A stretch of 64,000 nt of DNA from assembly GCA_051294375.1 (NCBI GenBank), contig CM119267.1, forward strand, positions 19,154,773 to 19,218,772. Reading direction: 5' to 3'. The position numbers were made by a program, and so were the translations under genes. Position 1 is the stretch's first letter, and each line of letters starts with the position of its first letter. Origin of the DNA: Paraspadella gotoi. Lineage: Eukaryota > Chaetognatha. Below, in pieces: positions 24,425-36,200 of this stretch. Below the pieces are notes generated by a model. The model did no database searches. It was not told where the DNA came from and saw only the letters and a program-made list of their open reading frames with translations.

Positions 24425-26634
24425 TCATCTCTCTCTCCTTTCTTTTTTTCTTGAGAGGGAGGCGAGGGGGGGGGGGAAGAGAGAGCTTTCTTATTATCGA
24501 CTTTATTTATTCCTTTTTTTATGTCATTTTATTCGATTTGGATGTCAGTTTTGAAAGCGGTTTTTCATTGTTGCTCTCCGACGATTGTGCGTTGATTGGA
24601 AACGGATTCCGCTTGCGATTTAATTATTTCAAAAATTACACAAAATCGCGAATAAAATTTAAAAAAAAATCAAAGTAGCAAAGAGATTTTAAATTTGATG
24701 ATGGAAATCGATTGTTTGAGGCAAAAAATTGATTTCATAAAATATAAATAATATATAAGAAAAAGAGTCGAAAAAAAGGTAATGGAGTCTGTTCCATTTG
24801 CTAAACCACCAATAAGAGTAGTTTTATGTGTTTAAAAATAAAGATTGTGCTAGTTGCGCCTATTGGGTTATTTGCAAAAATGTTATTAATGGAATTCGGA
24901 CGCATCGGCATCGGCGCCAAAAAGGGAGAAATTGCTATAAAAAAGTAAAAAAAAAACCGGTTGCTAAAATACTATTTTTTAACCAAAAAAATAAAAATAA
25001 AAATTTTCTTTTTTTTTTTTGTTTCCCAATTTTTTGGTGGAAAAAGCTGAAAAACTTTAAAGAATTACATAACGCTTACGACCAAGAACAAGAAATCTCT
25101 TTGCTTCAAAAAAATCAAGAAAAAAAAGCTCTCTCTCTCTTTCCCTCACTCTCTCTCATCGCTCTCTCTCTCTCTCGCTCTTCCAACAACTCATTTAGCC
25201 AATCTGAAAAGAGCCGAATTTTTTTTTTATCAATTCCGTTCAGGGAATTTTTCAATCTTCTCGGAAAAATAAAAAACAACAGACAATAACCAAATTAAGA
25301 AAAGAAAATGGATTTGACGAGAAAAGACAATATGATTTTTAGTGTGTCCGTTTCTACAGAAAGTACGAAAGATAAGAAAGATATTTAAAAAATATTTATT
25401 AAATATTCAATCAGACAGAAGACGCAGACGCAAACAAAATGTAATCAATCCAAAAAGAAGGGACTAGAAATTATGCAAAATAATCATGAGGAGAAAAAAG
25501 ACAAAAATGAATATGTAAGGCGTTTACTGAATTTTGGCGGTGGTTTTAAAATAAATCAAAATCGTGATAGCGAACAAGCAAAAAAAAATTTAAAAATGTA
25601 CGCAATTATATTATATACAATATTATATATTATATACATTTAAATGCTCTTAAAAGTGTTCGCAGAACCTTGTGCTTTCTTTCGCTCTAAGCTGAAAAAA
25701 AAAGTTCGTAATCCGACGAAGAAAAAAAAAAGAAAATAAGAATCGATTTTGCAAGAGGAAAAGTTAAGGCGTTCCATTCCCCGGTGGATTGCGAAGAGAC
25801 AAAGAGCGAAGTTTAGGTAAGCTAAAGAGACAAGTTTGGGTAAGTAAAGACTAAAGCGACGAGTCCTATGTAGAGCCAAAGCGAATTCCTTTTTTTTTCT
25901 CGAAGAATAAGAGGAAGTGTTGAAGAAAAAGCATTCAAATGTAAATGTTAATTTCGCACCCGAAAAAATAAATTGATTGCGTCAGTGGATTCAGAGGTCA
26001 AGAGGTCAGCGGATCGCATCCTGAATCGAGAGAAAGAAGCAAAACTTGAGAAAAAAAAAGAAGCAAATTAACAATCCATTCAAATCTTTGAAAAAACAAA
26101 ATTGACTTGACAATTCTGAGAAGATTAAGTTTTCAAAGAAAATCCGACTGGGAATTAGAGAAGGAAGAAAAAAAAGAGTGAATCGAGTTGATGAGGCAGA
26201 AGTCTCACCCGAGTTTCACTTTAGTCCTCACAAAGGAGTCTCCCTGAACTCCTCTGGAATTTTTCGCTTGAACCGCGTTAAAGTCTCGCCGAGGTGCCCG
26301 TGAACCGCGTAATGAAAATCTTTTGCCATGATTTTTTAAAATGAGGATTTTTAAAATTGTTTTTATGAAAGGTAAATGAAAATTGCAGCGGACGGTCACA
26401 CAACAAGAAACCTATTTTTTCTTCGTTAACAATTCTCATTATTGTGAAATCGTTGACTTCCTTTAATGTCATTAAATTAATTATTCAATTATTGCTGATT
26501 ATACTTTTAAAGATACGTCTGCTAATCCCTAATACTTACATTTTAAGGCATTTTGGTTAGCTTTCATTTTAGTCGTACATTGGAAAGAATATTTGAACGC
26601 GATTAAACGTGCAATAACACGCAAACCCTTTTAG

Positions 26635-26958
26635 GCAAAAAGCCAAACTCACTCTTTGCCTCACCCTTTCCGAGTCTCCACGGCAGCTCAGGACGCTTAC
26701 TCTCAAATCCTACGCATCTCCCAGTCGCCAACCGACAAACTTCGATCCGACAAACAAGGAGCGAAAAAATTTAGGGGGAGAGGTAGTTGGGGCGCGGGTA
26801 GAAAAAACAAGGAGGGAAGGGGCGGTAGGAAAAAAATCCCGGAGAAAAATCGAATCTTTTGTTTCGAATTCGCGAGCTGTCATCCAGTGGAAAAAGTGGA
26901 TAATGTCAGCCTCGATTCTCTGCCGCACCCCCTCCTAAACGGCGCCAACCACCCGTGA
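26635..26958 (+). other. Coding-like ORF of uncertain strand in block Q
   Basis: After an acceptor-like acccttttag the frame is open for about 107 codons to a stop at 26,956-26,958. It includes FRVSTAAQDAYSQILRISQS and later SCHPVEKVDNVSLDSLPH. The minus strand is also open over much of it (RQRIEADIIHFFHWMTARE). Third-position GC is near 50% in both readings, so composition does not choose between them. The counterpart at 43,086-43,435 is broken by a 25-N gap. It could be a terminal exon of a neighbouring gene, a transposon remnant or chance. Confidence 0.25.
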
Positions 26959-27349
26959 ACTTTCTCATCCCTTTTTTTACGACTTTCAACTTAATGCACA
27001 ACCGATGCTTTTTTGTTTGCTGCAATACTCGCTTAATGGCACGCACACTTTTTTTTTTCAAACATCCAAATGCACTATCAAAATTTGTTGTTTACATTGT
27101 AGCGGACTTCATTACATTTCAATCAATTACTCCTTGGCGGTTTTAAAATTAACGTATCCGTACATGATACACACATTAACTCTATCCTTATACAACAATT
27201 CATCGGCAGATATGAGAAAAAATGAAAGAAAAAGGGAGGCAGACAGAGAAAAAAAGACAGCAAAAATAGAATGGCGAAGGAAATTGAAGCTGTCTGGTTC
27301 TCGTGATGTGTGCGTGTGTGAGTGAGTGAGCGAGAGAGAGACGAGAGAG

Positions 27350-27413
<64 letters not shown>

Positions 27414-27787
27414 GGGAAGAGCTTGGTTATCAACTTATTTTCAATTATAAAGGGTTTGGATTACACAAAAGGCGATAATTAAATGGCAACTATAATAATC
27501 AAAAGAATCATTGATCTCTCGTTAATTCAATATAAAACAGATATTGAATTAACGATGATCATAATTCCTTAAAGATTGGGGTCAATGATTTGGTTATTCT
27601 GGAACATAAGTGACCAGTAGATTTTTTTTATTAAAAAATTGGAGGATTAATAGTTTAAAATAAATAACAGTCGATGACCTGACTTACAAAACGCTCAAAA
27701 AAAGTTCCTAATTCCGATTTAATTAACTCGATGAGAGACTGAAGTTGTCCAACTGGCCTGCTAGTGGCACAGGGTCCGATCGGTCAC

Positions 27788-27901
27788 CTCGCCGTCCTTG
27801 CTATCTGCAACGGTCCGTGCATTTTCCTGAGAAGCTGCGACGGGGACCGACTCTGCTCCGCGGCGGGGTAAGGCCTTCGGGTGGGTAAGCCCTATCGCCG
27901 G
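27788..27901 (-). pseudogene. Second copy of candidate exon E6 (inverted block Q)
   Basis: This is identical over all 114 nt to 42,138-42,251 when reverse-complemented, including the flanking acceptor (gatccag) and donor (gtgacc). It would be read on the minus strand. I regard it as a duplicate created with block Q rather than a second gene. Perfect identity in the middle of blocks that differ elsewhere fits one locus assembled twice. Confidence 0.4.
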
Positions 27902-28149
27902 CTGGATCGAGATTTTCCCGAAACGGGATCGAAAGATGGAAAGATGGGAATTTCTTGGTTTTCGTGAAAGTTTCGCGATTCGTTGAAGTTGCTCGCGATT
28001 CCGCGTTCCACATTTTTCGATTCGGTCGAAAATTCACAAATTCGCAGTCTAGTTTATCGAGAAACCGACCGACGACGACGACGACGACGAGACGACGAAC
28101 GACGACGACGAAGATGACACGCCCGGCCACGCACGAAGGGAAAAAAAAG

Positions 28150-28158
28150 GTGAGAATG

Positions 28159-28237
<79 letters not shown>

Positions 28238-28253
28238 GAGAGAGGAGAGAGAG
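28150..28253 (+). repeat. (GA)n microsatellite, interrupted
   Basis: GA blocks sit at the spacer of the 28.2-kb palindrome. Its inverse is the CT tract at 41,787-41,881. Confidence 0.93.
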
Positions 28254-28353
28254 TGGTCCATAAAAGATTCAGCTTTGTTTTAAATAGAAAAATTATTTCG
28301 GTATAATAAAAAAAAAATCCGGGAAGAAGAATAGACGATATCCTGAAGAATGA

Positions 28354-28387
<34 letters not shown>

Positions 28388-28544
28388 GTCTCGATATAAC
28401 TAGACTGCGAATTTGTGAATTTTCGACCGACGAAAAATGTGACGCGGAATCGCGAGAACTTCACGAATCGCGAAACTTCACGAAAACCAAGAAATTCCCC
28501 TCTTTCCATCTTTCGATCCCGTTTCGGGAAAAATCTCGATCCAG

Positions 28545-28652
28545 CCGGCGATGGCCTTACCCACCCGAGCCTTACCCCGCCGCGGAGCAGAGTCGGTCCC
28601 GTCGCAGCTCTCTGAAAATGCGCGGCGTTGCAGATAGCAAGGACGGGAGGTT
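28545..28652 (+). pseudogene. Third, frame-broken copy of candidate exon E6
   Basis: It matches the 114-nt block at 42,138 but lacks several single bases (for example gatggcc for gatagggc and tcccgtc for tccccgtc) and has substitutions near the end. The frame is lost. The error type is that of uncorrected long-read sequence, so it is probably an artefact. Confidence 0.5.
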
Positions 28653-29008
28653 AACACGATCGACCCTGTGCCACTGGCAGCCAGTTGGAACTTCAGTCTC
28701 TCATCGGTTAATTAAATCGGAATTAGACTTTTTTTGAGGTTGTAAGTCAAGGTCATCGACTGTATTTATGTTTAAACTATTAATCCTCCAATTTTTTAAT
28801 CAAAAAAATCTACTGGTCACTATGTCCAGAATAACCAAATCATTGACCCCAATCTTTAAGGAATTATTGATCATCGTTAATTCAATATCGTTATATTGAA
28901 TTAACGAGAGATCAATGATTCTTATGATTATAATAGTGCCATTTAATTATCGGCCTTTGTGTAATCCAAACCCTTATAATGAAAATAAGTGATAACCAAG
29001 CTCTTCCC

Positions 29009-29072
<64 letters not shown>

Positions 29073-30124
29073 CTCTCTCGTCTCTCTCTCGCTCACTCAC
29101 TCACACACGCACACATCACGAGAACCAGACAGCTTCAATTTCCTTCGCCATTCTATTTTTGTCTGTCTTTTTTTCTCTGTCTGCCTCCCTTTTTCTTTCA
29201 TTTTTTCTCATTCTGCCGATGAATTGTTGTAAGGATAGACGTTAATGTGTGTATCATGTACGATACGTTAATTTTTAAAACGCCAAGGAGTAATGATGAA
29301 TGTAATGAAGTCCGCTACAATGTAAACAACAAATTTGATAGTGCATTTGGATGTTGAAAAAAAAAATGTGCGTGCCATAAANNNNNNNNNNNNNNNNNNN
29401 NNNNNNNNNNNNNNNNNNNNNNNNNNNNNNNNNNNNNNNNNNNNNNNNNNNNNNNNNNNNNNNNNNNNNNNNNNNNNNNNNNNNNNNNNNNNNNNNNNNN
29501 NNNNNNNNNNNNNNNNNNNNNNNNNNNNNNNNNNNNNNNNNNNNNNNNNNNNNGGGGGGTGGCGCCGTTTAGGAGGGGGTGGGCAGAGAATCGAGGCTGA
29601 CATTATCCACTTTTTCCACTGGATGACATTTTCGCGAATTCGAAAAAAAGATTCGATTTTTCCTCGGGATTTTTTTTTCCACAGTAGTAATACTCAACAT
29701 ATATACAACCATTCGCACTCGACTATTTTCATTCTTTACAACACGATCTTCGTGATCATTAAAACCCTACGTTGGACAGGTGCAGGACAGGTTGTTATAA
29801 TTGAATGATAATAAGTTTTATATTGTTTTGGACCAGTTCCAGTTGCTGTCATATTCAGGTGCTGATTCGGTTTACCATGTCTTTCTCATTTCCAATCATC
29901 GAACTCTCACACTCCAGTTCACAGCCTCGTACCATGCTTCATTATTTTAACTTCAATTTCTTTTATTTCCAATCACGGTCATCATCTCATAAATGGTGAT
30001 CATTCACCCCAACTGTGAAATTCACAATGTCATCGTTGCCGATCCCTCGCCTAATTTTCAAACAAAAACCGTCACCATCATTCTTAGCTCCTCATTTCAT
30101 CTTCATCTCTGACCCTTTTTGCAG

Positions 30125-30250
30125 GAGAACACTCTCTCCCGGCGTCCGGTTCGCGCCGACGACGCCGCCGCCCCGGTTGACGACGACGCCGGAGTCCGCC
30201 TCGTCGACGCCCCACTTCGCCGGCGCCCAACGCCCCTTCGAATGCGCCAA
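30125..30250 (+). pseudogene. Frame-broken copy of exon E4
   Basis: Compared with 12,176-12,300, this copy has four indels (one extra A near the start, two C lost after ggcgtcc, an extra T after ccggt, an extra C in cgcccc). It is 126 nt instead of 125. Acceptor and donor are kept. The indels are in short homopolymers, which fits sequencing error better than evolutionary decay. Confidence 0.7.
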
Positions 30251-33200
30251 GTGAGTAGGTTTTCTGGCTAACCGACGCCGGGCGCCGTTTCATGGAACAA
30301 AGAAAAAAAAGAGAACGAAGGGCGGACGCTCCTTTTGTTCTGCTTTATTTCCACGGGCGCTTTTATTTTTATATGTCTGCAGGGCTGAGCAGATTCTCGA
30401 TAATTTTTTCTCCCACCAGCGTGCGTCAATCCTCGTCTCATTTAAACGATCTTGCTCGACATAAAGACTGCGTGACATTCTCTTCTCTGCTTTCGGTTGA
30501 CAGTCTCTCTTTTTTCTGCGATCTCGTTGAATGCTACTCTCTCTCTACTCTCTAACTAAATATTATATTTCGTTTTCTTTCTCATTCGCGATTCTCTGTT
30601 CGTCTTCACATTTTTCGTCTTGCTTCTGGATTCAATAATCTTCACTAACTTTCGCCAGTTCTAGCTTTATCATCTGACTGTACCTCGCATTCTGACGTAT
30701 CTTTGCGATTCTGCGTTATCTTTCCTTTGCATATTCGATCTTCGTACTGTCTTTACTTGACTCTACTCGCGTTTCTTCTCGACGTTTACTGTGTGGCTAT
30801 ACGATGACTCTGCTTCTCTGGTTCATCTCTCGTACTCCTAGTTTCCTTGATCTACGTGGTGCATCATCTCTCTCATCTCTCATACTCCTACATACATCTC
30901 TCGTCTCTCTACTGCATCTCTCTCTCATCTGAGTACGATCGTCATCTTCGATAGAGAGAGAGTAGAGATCGAGATCGAGAGGAGAAGAGATGAATGAGCA
31001 GAGATTGCACGAGTATCAGAGAGAGAGAGAGACTTGAGACTGAGAGAAGTGGTCCATTAAAAGACTTCAGCTTACCATAGGTTTAAATAGAAAATCTTAT
31101 TTCGGCCTCTACTCAACCTAACATAAAAAACATATCTCACGGAAGAATGAATATGGACTATTATCGCTGATATAGAACTTTGAAAAGATAAAATTAAGTG
31201 TAGTATATCTATAGATTCGAGTTTTAATGAGATTTATCTCTTGTGTATACGCTAATAAAAATGATTTAACAGCATGTTTCCATTGACTAGCGTATTACAC
31301 CTTAATTGGCATTTGTACACCCCTTATTTAATAAAGCCAGCTATGTGAACAACGACTCGATGCGACATGATTGTTCCGTCAGTAATATCAGTGACATCAG
31401 TCGCACATTGTATTGAGTTTTCGATGAAAAATCAATTAGTATCTATAAATAAAAATGTACATGCGAGTGCTGCTCAGATATACTAATTAAATAGGTAATG
31501 GATTTGACGCCGATGGTTTTATCTTTGATTGCGCCAAGAATTAATTTCAAATTTAAAGTGAATTTAATTTGGATTACTGAATGCTTAGTAATTAATAGTG
31601 AAAAAAATTAAGTCAGGAGGGGTTTAATGTTAATTTCCGTCTCACTGTATCTATCTCTACTGTGATCAAATGCTTCTCTAGAACTTACACTATGAGCCCA
31701 TATACGGGCATCCGTGGGCGTCAATTCGGTTAGTGCGCGCCGTACTTATACTTAGGATATTAGGCGAATAACGAGTGGTATTGCGGAGATAGGTGGTAGA
31801 GTTCTTGGGCCTGACCTGAGAGCATCTCTGCTTTTTAGTAGGATAGAATGCTGAAGTGCATTGCCAAGAGAATTATCTGTATCTGATATAGTTCAAATGA
31901 ATTCGAACTGATAGTGAACTATATAGAATTTCTCTTTATTACCCATTTATAGTATCGAAATTAATAGTGTACTATGTTAGACTATGTACGTACTCGGAAA
32001 ATAATACTCGTGTTTTTCTGTTAAATTATTAGTAAAAAGTACTCGGCCTGAGAAACGTAACAAGACTATAAATACACTTGCGTGTTATGTTTAAAATATT
32101 TTAAGATCTACTCAGACATATATCAGGCAATACTTGTTCTCTCGTTTCTCCGAATCGAATTATCATAATCATCGATATCATGACGATATTTCCTTGTCAG
32201 CCTCAGACAATCGCAAAACGATGATCATTATCAGTGGATCTCATTAAATATTCAACTAATGAATTTCTTTATAGCGGTTTAGAAAATGAAGAAACTAAAA
32301 AACGCTGAAGGCAAGCGACATCAAATGAGGCAATTTCTTTCTTTAATTGACTATGTATTTACCGCGAGAGGCGGAGGCGGGATTCGAGAAAGAATAGGAC
32401 TCTTAAACATATCAAAAATATTTCTGTGCTCCTTCTCTCTCTCTTCTTTCTGACTCTACAGAGTGCATCCTCTTTATCATACACTCTGGCTTGCACAATC
32501 TTTGACTCGCTCAATAACTCATATCGGTCTCTCAGTCATAACGGTCTCTCCTCATACTCTCAATTCTTCTCATCTCATCTCTCTTTCTCTGTCAATCTTA
32601 TCTCTTTCGTTGTCCTTGCTAGGCCAAACGTATCTAAGCGTATTTGGATATAGATTAGAAAACAATTTTACTACCAGATGCGTTGTTCTGGACGAGAGAT
32701 TGAATAACAAAGAATTACCAAAGTGAAGTACATATCTGAACAGCTTATAAGGAATCATTGAATAACATACATTTTAACTGTATACATTTGTCGTATGTAC
32801 TCTCAATAGAACTTACAATTTTACTAGGAGGCAATGAATCAGACGATGGACAGAGAATAAAAAAGTTAAAGTGCGAAGATTACGATTTCGCAAAAGTGAA
32901 TCTCTCTCCTCGTGCTCTCTATCTCGTCTCGCTCTCTGCTCTCTCTCATCTCTCATCTCATCTGTATTTCAGTTGATTTGCATAAGATTCGCGGGAAATC
33001 CGTTCTTTCCGACGTTTTTTTGTTTCCATATTTTCTAATTTCCTTTGATTTTTTTCTTTCAGCGATATTTTTCTGTAGCACGTCGTTATATTTGATCTAC
33101 GTATTTCTCCTCATTTACTTCTTTATTTTTTTCTGGCGCATTATGAAAAACACGCAACTACACATCCTTCTAGGAGAACAAAAAGAAAGAAAGAGAAATG

Positions 33201-36200
33201 CGGGAGAGAGAGATATGAAATTATTTTCGGATATGACGTGTATTATACGTGCGTGCTTTATGTGGTGCGAATAATCTGACGTCAAGGTTATATATATTAA
33301 CAAGTGAAATGATGTAACATCAGACATGACTGATATAATAGACAGAAGACGCATCCGCAGTTATCGTTTTCAAGGGAAAAAAGGGAGAGACAAAATCTCT
33401 CCTTTCCTCTGCTCGGTCTACGTGTGCTACTCTACTCTCTAATACTCTCTCTTTTCTCTAAAATACTCTTCTCAAAACTCACATATGAGAGACTTTGGAG
33501 AAAGCAAAAAAAGTTCTACTAACGTAAAAATATCCTTCTCCGGAGGGACTAAAATCTTCTTATTTCAATATTTTCTCTTTATACTCGAAACCAGAATTTG
33601 AAATGTATGAATAATTCTTAATGTTCAAACCGTATGAATTTATACGTGAGAATAGACAGAACACCCCTTATTGTTAATTTTTAACCTCCATATACTTTTT
33701 TATAGAAATAGCCTATCGAACTTTACTCTCCGTGGAATTCGCGAACTCGTCTTCTTTATTGGTCCCTTTCTAATTTTTTTTTCTCTTTTTCTTTTTTCAC
33801 AGAAGATGGTGTGTAGTTGCAAATAACACATCTTTTCATCTTACTTTTCCTTCTCTTAGTTACTTCTCTCTCGCTTTCTCTTCTCTTTGGCGCGTCATGA
33901 ACTTTTCATGTTTAGTTAAAAGATTTGTGGAGGAGTATGAACAATGTTTCGTAACGATCGCCAAAGGATCTCCGAGAGAGAGGTGGTACCAGTCGATCGA
34001 AAAAGTGTGTCGCTCGTCATGGACTGAGAATAACCTTCGCACATACCATTTAAATGGTTTTCCTTTTATACACCCACTGGAACTTCAGTTTGAAAAACGG
34101 CGAATTAAAATGAAGAACTCATTGTTAGAGATATACTACGGTTTAGAACATTTATGTTTTTGAAATTCTAGATATCGATTTGATCAGTCTTGCGTGTTCC
34201 TCCCCCTCCCCTTCCTTTTTTCTATTTTTTTTTATTTTTTTTTTTTTTTATTTCTGTTATATTATTCTTTTTTTTATTTTTCTATATTCTTTATAAATAA
34301 ACTCGATAGAGCCCCCAACTTTCTTTTTTTTTCCTCCCACCCTTTCCTCTTCTTTTATTGTATTTATTATTCTTTTTCACAATGATTTTTTTTTTCTTCT
34401 TGTTTTTCGCCTGGGATAAAGGCAATCATACATTTACTCTCACGTACTCATCTCTCTCTCCTCATCGTGCTCTCTCTCTCTTCCTCTCTCTCTCTCTACT
34501 CTTCTACTCTATCTAACTCTACATCAATCTCATCTTTCTCGTCGCATATTTTTGAGAACATTCCGATTCTCTGTCGTGCGTCTCCATCGGACTGAGCGCT
34601 CACCGGTCGCCGAACACTCCTGGGAAACGACTGCTTTATATCGATCACATCAATTTTGATTAGTAAGCTTTAAAAATTTTAAAGGGACACCCCATAGCGA
34701 TAGATGATATCTATTCTAATTCGAATGGGATGAATTGAAAATTTTATTTCCTATAGCATTATCAACAAAAATAGAATGACTTTTCACAGTCTTGGGCGTT
34801 TAGAGACATCTGTTATCGAACTCGCACGACGCTAGTGATAATAGAGGTTATCTTTGTTCGAATAATCGTTACTCAATTATTTAAAATAGTTTTATTCAGG
34901 CCTCCTTCTATTACTCTTTTTTTCTGTTTTTTAAAATTGACTGTAGTAAGAGAACAAAAAACCGATCATACGACTTAATATTTTAAAAGTCGCCATACGC
35001 GATACTACGCGAAAAAAAATTTTACTAGGACGCCCCGTAGTACAAGAAATTGTTTATTCAAGATATTTGACTACCCTATAATTGGTTTTTCTCATTTAAT
35101 ATGGAGAACAGAGAATTTGAGACGTTGAGAGTGTGTCTAGAAGGTCGGATTTGGTTAAGCTGTTCATTTTCTCTATTTTCTCTTCACCACTCTTCCAATA
35201 CTCTTTTCTTCTTGTGTTTAATCTTACTCCTCACTCTGGAAGAAAAGATTTCCAGTTTGAATCAGGTTCGTGTTTTATCATTCTCTCTTTGTAATATCTC
35301 GTCATCTCATCTCATCTCTCTTTCTCTCGTCTCTCTCTCTCTCTACTCAATCTCATCTCCTACTCTCTCTTACTCTCTACTCCTCAACTCATTAAATTAT
35401 GTAAGAAACCGCATCTTTACTGACCTTAATTTATAATAAATGCCTTATCTGTTACTTATTATTTGCTTTTCTCGCGGAATTAGGAATTAAAGAAATTAAA
35501 GTATAGAAGAGGAGACCAGACGGAACTGAGAGAGTGGAGACAGATGAAGAAGAGACAGAGAGGAGACGAGAGATAGGAGAGAGTACGACGATGGAGAAGC
35601 TCTTGAATGAATAGTAGGAAGGGAACTAGAGATTGGTAGAGTTGTGAGGTTGTGTAGTAGAAAAGAAAGAGAGAAAGAGTGAATATAACAGTTTTAATAA
35701 AGGATATCTAGATTCGTAACAACTTAGTTTATTTAAAAAAATATGATTTATTACGGTTTTCCGGGGTTTTGACTATTGGACATTCTGAGCTCTTTTTGTC
35801 ACGTGGACGCATCCTCGTTCTTGAAGCTTATTCGTTGCTAAGGTCTAAATCTTTACTATGGCTTTTATCATGGTCTACTTAGTTACTATCTCTTTTTAGC
35901 TGCTCCTCTCTCCTATATATTATCTACTAATTCTATTGTACCACTTTAAATCTGACTCATTACTTTTCTCACTCCTTTATATCACTTATGCGAATTCTGG
36001 ACATCTTTTTTGTGAAAAGTTGTTTCTTCTCCCCTTTGTGTTCCACGTTTCTAACTCGTTGATGCGACAGTCATGTTTTGTTCTCGCACTTTTCTGGGGT
36101 ATAGTTTTTATTCTTTGTTATGGGTTATCCTTTCACCTGTATACCTTAATTTTTTTATTTCTTCAGCGATTGTATTTTTTTATTGTTGTATTTGTTAACT

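Larger units (their letters stand above)
23193..28352 (+). repeat. Block Q, first copy (opposite orientation to 41.69-46.95 kb)
   Basis: Its reverse complement matches 41,687-46,953 over the full length, with scattered small indels. Some parts are identical, such as the 114-nt block 27,788-27,901. This copy runs unbroken where the other has 10-N gaps, so it is internally better joined. Contents include CT tracts at 24,320-24,424, GA tracts at 27,331-27,414 and 28,150-28,253, and AT-rich DNA. Two GC-rich coding-like patches are at 26,635-26,958 and 27,788-27,901. Confidence 0.85.
26830..29674. repeat. Large palindrome centred near 28.2 kb
   Basis: The left arm (about 26,830-28,080) reappears inverted as the right arm (about 28,355-29,674), interrupted by the 29,382-29,553 gap. 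The spacer holds a GA tract and the ttcagctttgttttaaat sequence. The right arm carries more small errors than the left, for example in the 28,545-28,652 copy of the 114-nt block. It ends abruptly where P2 begins at 29,677. A read that turns back on itself would give this, and a real inverted repeat is the alternative. Confidence 0.8.
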
